From Lacticaseibacillus daqingensis (GTDB lineage Bacteria; Bacillota; Bacilli; Lactobacillales; Lactobacillaceae): 64,000 nucleotides of DNA. The notes under the pieces were generated by a model, which saw only the letters and a program-made list of their open reading frames with translations, ran no database searches and was not told where the DNA came from. Location: the NCBI RefSeq assembly GCF_003946115.1, contig NZ_RHOH01000002.1, positions 248,001-312,000 on the forward strand, in the 5' to 3' direction. The first letter of the stretch is position 1, and the number at the start of each line of letters is the position of its first letter. Position numbers and translations under genes: made by a program. Of the stretch, positions 61,581-64,000 are shown in pieces.

Positions 61581-62669
61581 ATGGGAAAACTTGGTGTTTC
61601 CGTTTATCCAGAACGTTCAACATTTGAAAAAGACGCGGCGTATCTCGACTTGGCCGCGACGTACGGCTTCAAGCGCGTGTTTACCTCACTGCTCGAAATC
61701 AAAGGCGATAAAGACGCCGTGGTGGCCAGCTTCAAGCGCGTGATCACGCACGCCAACGCACTTGGCATGGAAGTGATGGTCGACATTAACCCGGCGCTGT
61801 TTGATCAGCTGGGGGTCACTTACGACGACCTGTCCTTCTTCCATGACCTAGGGGCCTGGGGCGTCCGGTTGGATCTGGGCTTCACTGGTGCCGAAGAGGC
61901 GAAGATGACGCGCAATCCATGCGGCATCAAGATCGAAGTCAACATGTCGCAGGGGACACACTATATCGACAACATCATGTCGTTTTCACCCAATCGTGAC
62001 AATCTGCTGGGGTCGCACAACTTTTACCCCCACCGCTTCTCGGGCCTGGGGCAGCAGTTCTTTGACCTGGCAACGGCGATGTACACCCGCTACAACTTGA
62101 ATACGGCCGCGTTCGTCAACTCGCAGGCGGCGACCTTTGGCCCGTGGCCGACCCAAGACGGGCTGTGCACGCTCGAAAGTCACCGCAGCCTGCCGTTGGC
62201 GACACAGGTGAAGCATTACCAGTTGATGGACAACATCAACGATGTGATCATCGGGAACGCTTATGCGAGTGAGGCAGAGTTAAAGGCGGCGCACGAGGCC
62301 TTCGTGGCGCCGTATCCAGCGCTGCGGGTGGTGCCGGCCGCGGACAGCACTGCACTGGAGCAAGAGCTGCTGTTTGATAACCCGCATAGCTATCGTGGGG
62401 ACCGCAGCGAGTACCTGTTGCGTAGCACGCAGACGCGGGTCAAGTACGCCGAACGGGATTTTCCGGCGCACAATACGCAACCGATCACGCGCGGGGACGT
62501 ACTGATCGATAACAATGGGTTCGGTCAGTACAAAGGGGAAACCCAGATCGCGCTACAGGCAATGCCGAACGATGGACGCGTCAATGTGGTTGGCCACATT
62601 CACCCCGACGAGGCCTTCTTGCTTGACTACCTGACACCGTGGAGCGGCTTCAGGATGGTGCGCGGCTGA
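61581..62669 (+). CDS. mupG: MupG-type 6-phospho-N-acetylmuramidase (DUF871)
   Basis: 362 residues of the DUF871/MupG family, which splits the disaccharide MurNAc-6P-GlcNAc during cell-wall recycling. The N-terminal TIM-barrel is recognisable (LGVSVYPERSTFEKDAAYLDLAATYGFKRVFTSLLEI, VMVDINPALFDQLGVTYDDL, GVRLDLGFTG, HNFYPHRFSGLG) and is followed by the cyclophilin-like C-terminal domain (TRGDVLIDNNGFGQYKGETQIAL). AAAGGGGGA lies ahead of the ATG. No murQ or MurNAc PTS gene is adjacent, and whether this member is specific for muropeptides is uncertain. Confidence 0.88.
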   Translation: MGKLGVSVYPERSTFEKDAAYLDLAATYGFKRVFTSLLEIKGDKDAVVASFKRVITHANALGMEVMVDINPALFDQLGVTYDDLSFFHDLGAWGVRLDLGFTGAEEAKMTRNPCGIKIEVNMSQGTHYIDNIMSFSPNRDNLLGSHNFYPHRFSGLGQQFFDLATAMYTRYNLNTAAFVNSQAATFGPWPTQDGLCTLESHRSLPLATQVKHYQLMDNINDVIIGNAYASEAELKAAHEAFVAPYPALRVVPAADSTALEQELLFDNPHSYRGDRSEYLLRSTQTRVKYAERDFPAHNTQPITRGDVLIDNNGFGQYKGETQIALQAMPNDGRVNVVGHIHPDEAFLLDYLTPWSGFRMVRG

Positions 62670-62682
62670 CCGCGCACGGATA

Positions 62683-62866
62683 AAAATGGGGCCGAGACAT
62701 AATTAACGGCCCAAGAATGAGCCGCGACTATTCTAGGACAGTACGAGACGAAAAGCGACGCCCTAGCCGTATACGCAAGGCCTCCCACAAAACCTAAGTT
62801 CGGGTTTTGCAGGAGGCCTTGCGTATATTCTGGGCTAAAACCGCTTTTCGTCTCAGCCTCATTTTT
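62683..62866. repeat. 184-bp fold-back element (nested inverted repeats), terminator-like
   Basis: Outer arms AAAAATGGGGCCGAGAC (62683-62699) and GTCTCAGCCTCATTTTT (62850-62866) pair over 17 bases with two wobbles. Inside, GACGAAAAGCG (62747-62757) pairs with CGCTTTTCGTC (62842-62852), ATACGCAAGGCCTCC (62771-62785) with GGAGGCCTTGCGTAT (62812-62826), and CAAAACC with GGTTTTG. GGGGC(T/C)GAGAC-type stems recur in intergenic DNA of lactobacilli as I recall it. It separates convergent genes and can terminate both ways. Confidence 0.8.
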
Positions 62867-62874
62867 GTCGGTGG

Positions 62875-64000
62875 TTATTTCTTGGCGGGTTTCTTGGCCG
62901 CTTCGATCAGGGCCTGATTGATGACCTGAGCGTACAAGACATCACCGTCATCGTGGCCGCCGAAGTGAACGCCATCGGTACCTTGGAATACATGCGGGTG
63001 TTGCGGCGCAATTTTGCCCCAGTCTGCGATGGTGAGCCACTTGTAGCTGGCGGGCAGGGTGCGCTCCAACTCGCCCAGCTTGGTGGAGTTCCAAGTCGGC
63101 CCGGCCTGACCATTGTACGGGGTCATCAACACGAGCTTGTGGCCGGGGGCGAGATCATTGAGCACTTTGTTGAGCTGTTCGGCGTAATCGTCTAGCGCGT
63201 TCGTGCCGATGCAAATGACGACGAATTCGCGCAACGTATTCGCTTTTTGTTGCGCCATCATGACATCGTAGGCGAGGTTCATTGTGCGCTCGCCGGCGGC
63301 ATCAATGCTTGAATCCGCCACATGGGGGCCGAGGTAGCGCCTGGTGCCGAGTGTGACGGAATCGCCGATGATGGAGACCCCAGCGGGAATGTGATGCTTG
63401 GCCGCCGTGCTTTTGTGTGCGTAGGCGCGGTAATCCGTGACGGTAGGGGCCGTGGTTTGCGTCACGGCTTTGGGCTTGGGTTGGTGGACCGCCATGACGG
63501 CTCGGTCGGCATCGTAAAGCTGATCTTGGTCCTGATACAAGCTACCGATCCAGAGCGTTTGCTCGAGGTGTGACATGGTGGGGGCCGCGTGCACGCGCCA
63601 GACTGTCGTCAGGCTTAACACGGCCGCCAGTGTGAGCACGGCCGGCGCAATTTGAGGCCAGGTGACCAGGCGGGCAAACAGATGCCCCTTGCGGCCGGCC
63701 AGTGTGGGCTCGATCAGATAGTAAGACAAGGCGGAGAACAAAAGGCCCAGCCCCACCGTCGCGATGACGGCCAGTGTGTGGGGCATGGTGTGGGCAAATA
63801 CCACGTACAGTGGCCAATGGTACAGGTAGAGGCTGTAGGAGGTGTCCGCGAGAAAACTGACGACTTTTGGCTCGCGCAACGTCTTAGTGTGATCGTGGAG
63901 AATCCGGGCGGCCAGGATCATGAGGCAGGCTAGTAGGACGGCGGCAAGCATGCCGAAGCGGTAGGTGATTAGCTGGTCGAACTTCAGGGTCAAGCCTAAG
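62875..64000 (-). CDS. OatA-like acyltransferase, C-terminal two thirds (5' end beyond the window)
   Basis: At least 374 residues of an acyltransferase-3 membrane protein fused to an SGNH domain, the layout of peptidoglycan O-acetyltransferase OatA. Visible are several membrane helices (RFGMLAAVLLACLMILAARIL; SFLADTSYSLYLYHWPLYVVF; LAVIATVGLGLLFSALSYYLIEP; a final anchor about residue 113-130) and an extracellular SGNH domain: GDSVTLGTRRYL (Ser), CIGTNALDDY (Asn), DGVHFGGHDDGDVLYA (Asp and His). These catalytic residues are intact. The first membrane segments lie outside. It could acetylate MurNAc or another wall polymer. Confidence 0.88.
   Translation of the reverse strand, partial: LGLTLKFDQLITYRFGMLAAVLLACLMILAARILHDHTKTLREPKVVSFLADTSYSLYLYHWPLYVVFAHTMPHTLAVIATVGLGLLFSALSYYLIEPTLAGRKGHLFARLVTWPQIAPAVLTLAAVLSLTTVWRVHAAPTMSHLEQTLWIGSLYQDQDQLYDADRAVMAVHQPKPKAVTQTTAPTVTDYRAYAHKSTAAKHHIPAGVSIIGDSVTLGTRRYLGPHVADSSIDAAGERTMNLAYDVMMAQQKANTLREFVVICIGTNALDDYAEQLNKVLNDLAPGHKLVLMTPYNGQAGPTWNSTKLGELERTLPASYKWLTIADWGKIAPQHPHVFQGTDGVHFGGHDDGDVLYAQVINQALIEAAKKPAKK

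Overview
The window reads as one stretch of core chromosome from a GC-rich member of the Lactobacillaceae (Firmicutes). By eye the DNA is roughly 58-62% G+C, which fits a high-GC lineage such as Lacticaseibacillus or a neighbour better than a typical low-GC Lactobacillus; the genus is an inference. The support is gene order (ftsZ-sepF-yggT-ylmH-divIVA-ileS; typA-ftsW-pyc-ylbG-rsmD-coaD-sepM-comEA-comEC-holA-rpsT-rpsO-rnjB; tig-clpX-engB), strong AGGAGG ribosome sites, a tRNA-Ile T-box, both RNase J paralogues, RNA polymerase epsilon, a glutamine-type ABC transporter with fused binding protein and permease, and a fructose PTS. I found no transposase, prophage, CRISPR array, rRNA or tRNA gene.

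Layout. 1-5.9 kb: end of the division cluster, then the T-box, ileS and a cold-shock gene. 6-8.6 kb: an orphan PstS lipoprotein (minus) divergent from a 14-helix drug exporter, with TTTACA-type repeats between them. 8.6-10.5 kb: telA-xpaC (minus). 10.7-15.1 kb: nudF, a small membrane protein, the MTA/SAH nucleosidase, then cysteine desulfurase, DUF1831 protein and MnmA (sulfur supply for tRNA 2-thiouridine). 15.2-21.4 kb: ogt, a membrane protein/XRE regulator pair behind three tandem palindromes, a phosphatase, a TPR protein, recD2 and an Eis-like acetyltransferase. 21.4-26.1 kb: lipid kinase, rpoY-rnjA, def (all minus), with two small plus-strand membrane-anchored proteins. 26.1-27.5 kb: an M-box magnesium riboswitch, a 29-codon reading frame, a hairpin over the ribosome site, and a protein that is only the actuator-domain part of a P-type ATPase. 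27.5-32.9 kb: a lactate-dehydrogenase-like protein lacking catalytic residues, UPF0223, an inositol-phosphatase-family protein, typA, ftsW. 32.9-46.3 kb: pyc, ylbG, rsmD, coaD, sepM, comEA, comEC, holA, rpsT, rpsO, rnjB, a TPR protein. 46.5-52.7 kb: tuf, HAD protein, tig, clpX, engB, a MazG-like protein and a 51-residue minus-strand gene. 52.9-57.1 kb: glutamine-type transporter and uvrC. 57.1-64 kb: GNAT, the fruR-fruK-fruA operon (minus), mupG, a 184-bp fold-back element, and the C-terminal part of an OatA-like acyltransferase running off the window.

Most of this is housekeeping: division, translation, RNA turnover (RNase J1 with epsilon, RNase J2), proteostasis (trigger factor, ClpX, deformylase), DNA uptake and repair (ComEA/EC, RecD2, UvrC, Ogt) and sugar/amino acid uptake. 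The most unusual locus is the M-box unit at 26.2-27.5 kb. It stacks an Mg-riboswitch terminator, an Asp/Pro-rich leader-type frame and a hairpin covering the ribosome site in front of an orphan actuator-domain protein. Next are the triple palindrome upstream of the XRE pair, several proteins with substituted catalytic residues (RNase J2, LDH-like, HAD, MazG-like), and the Pho-box-like array before the solitary pstS.
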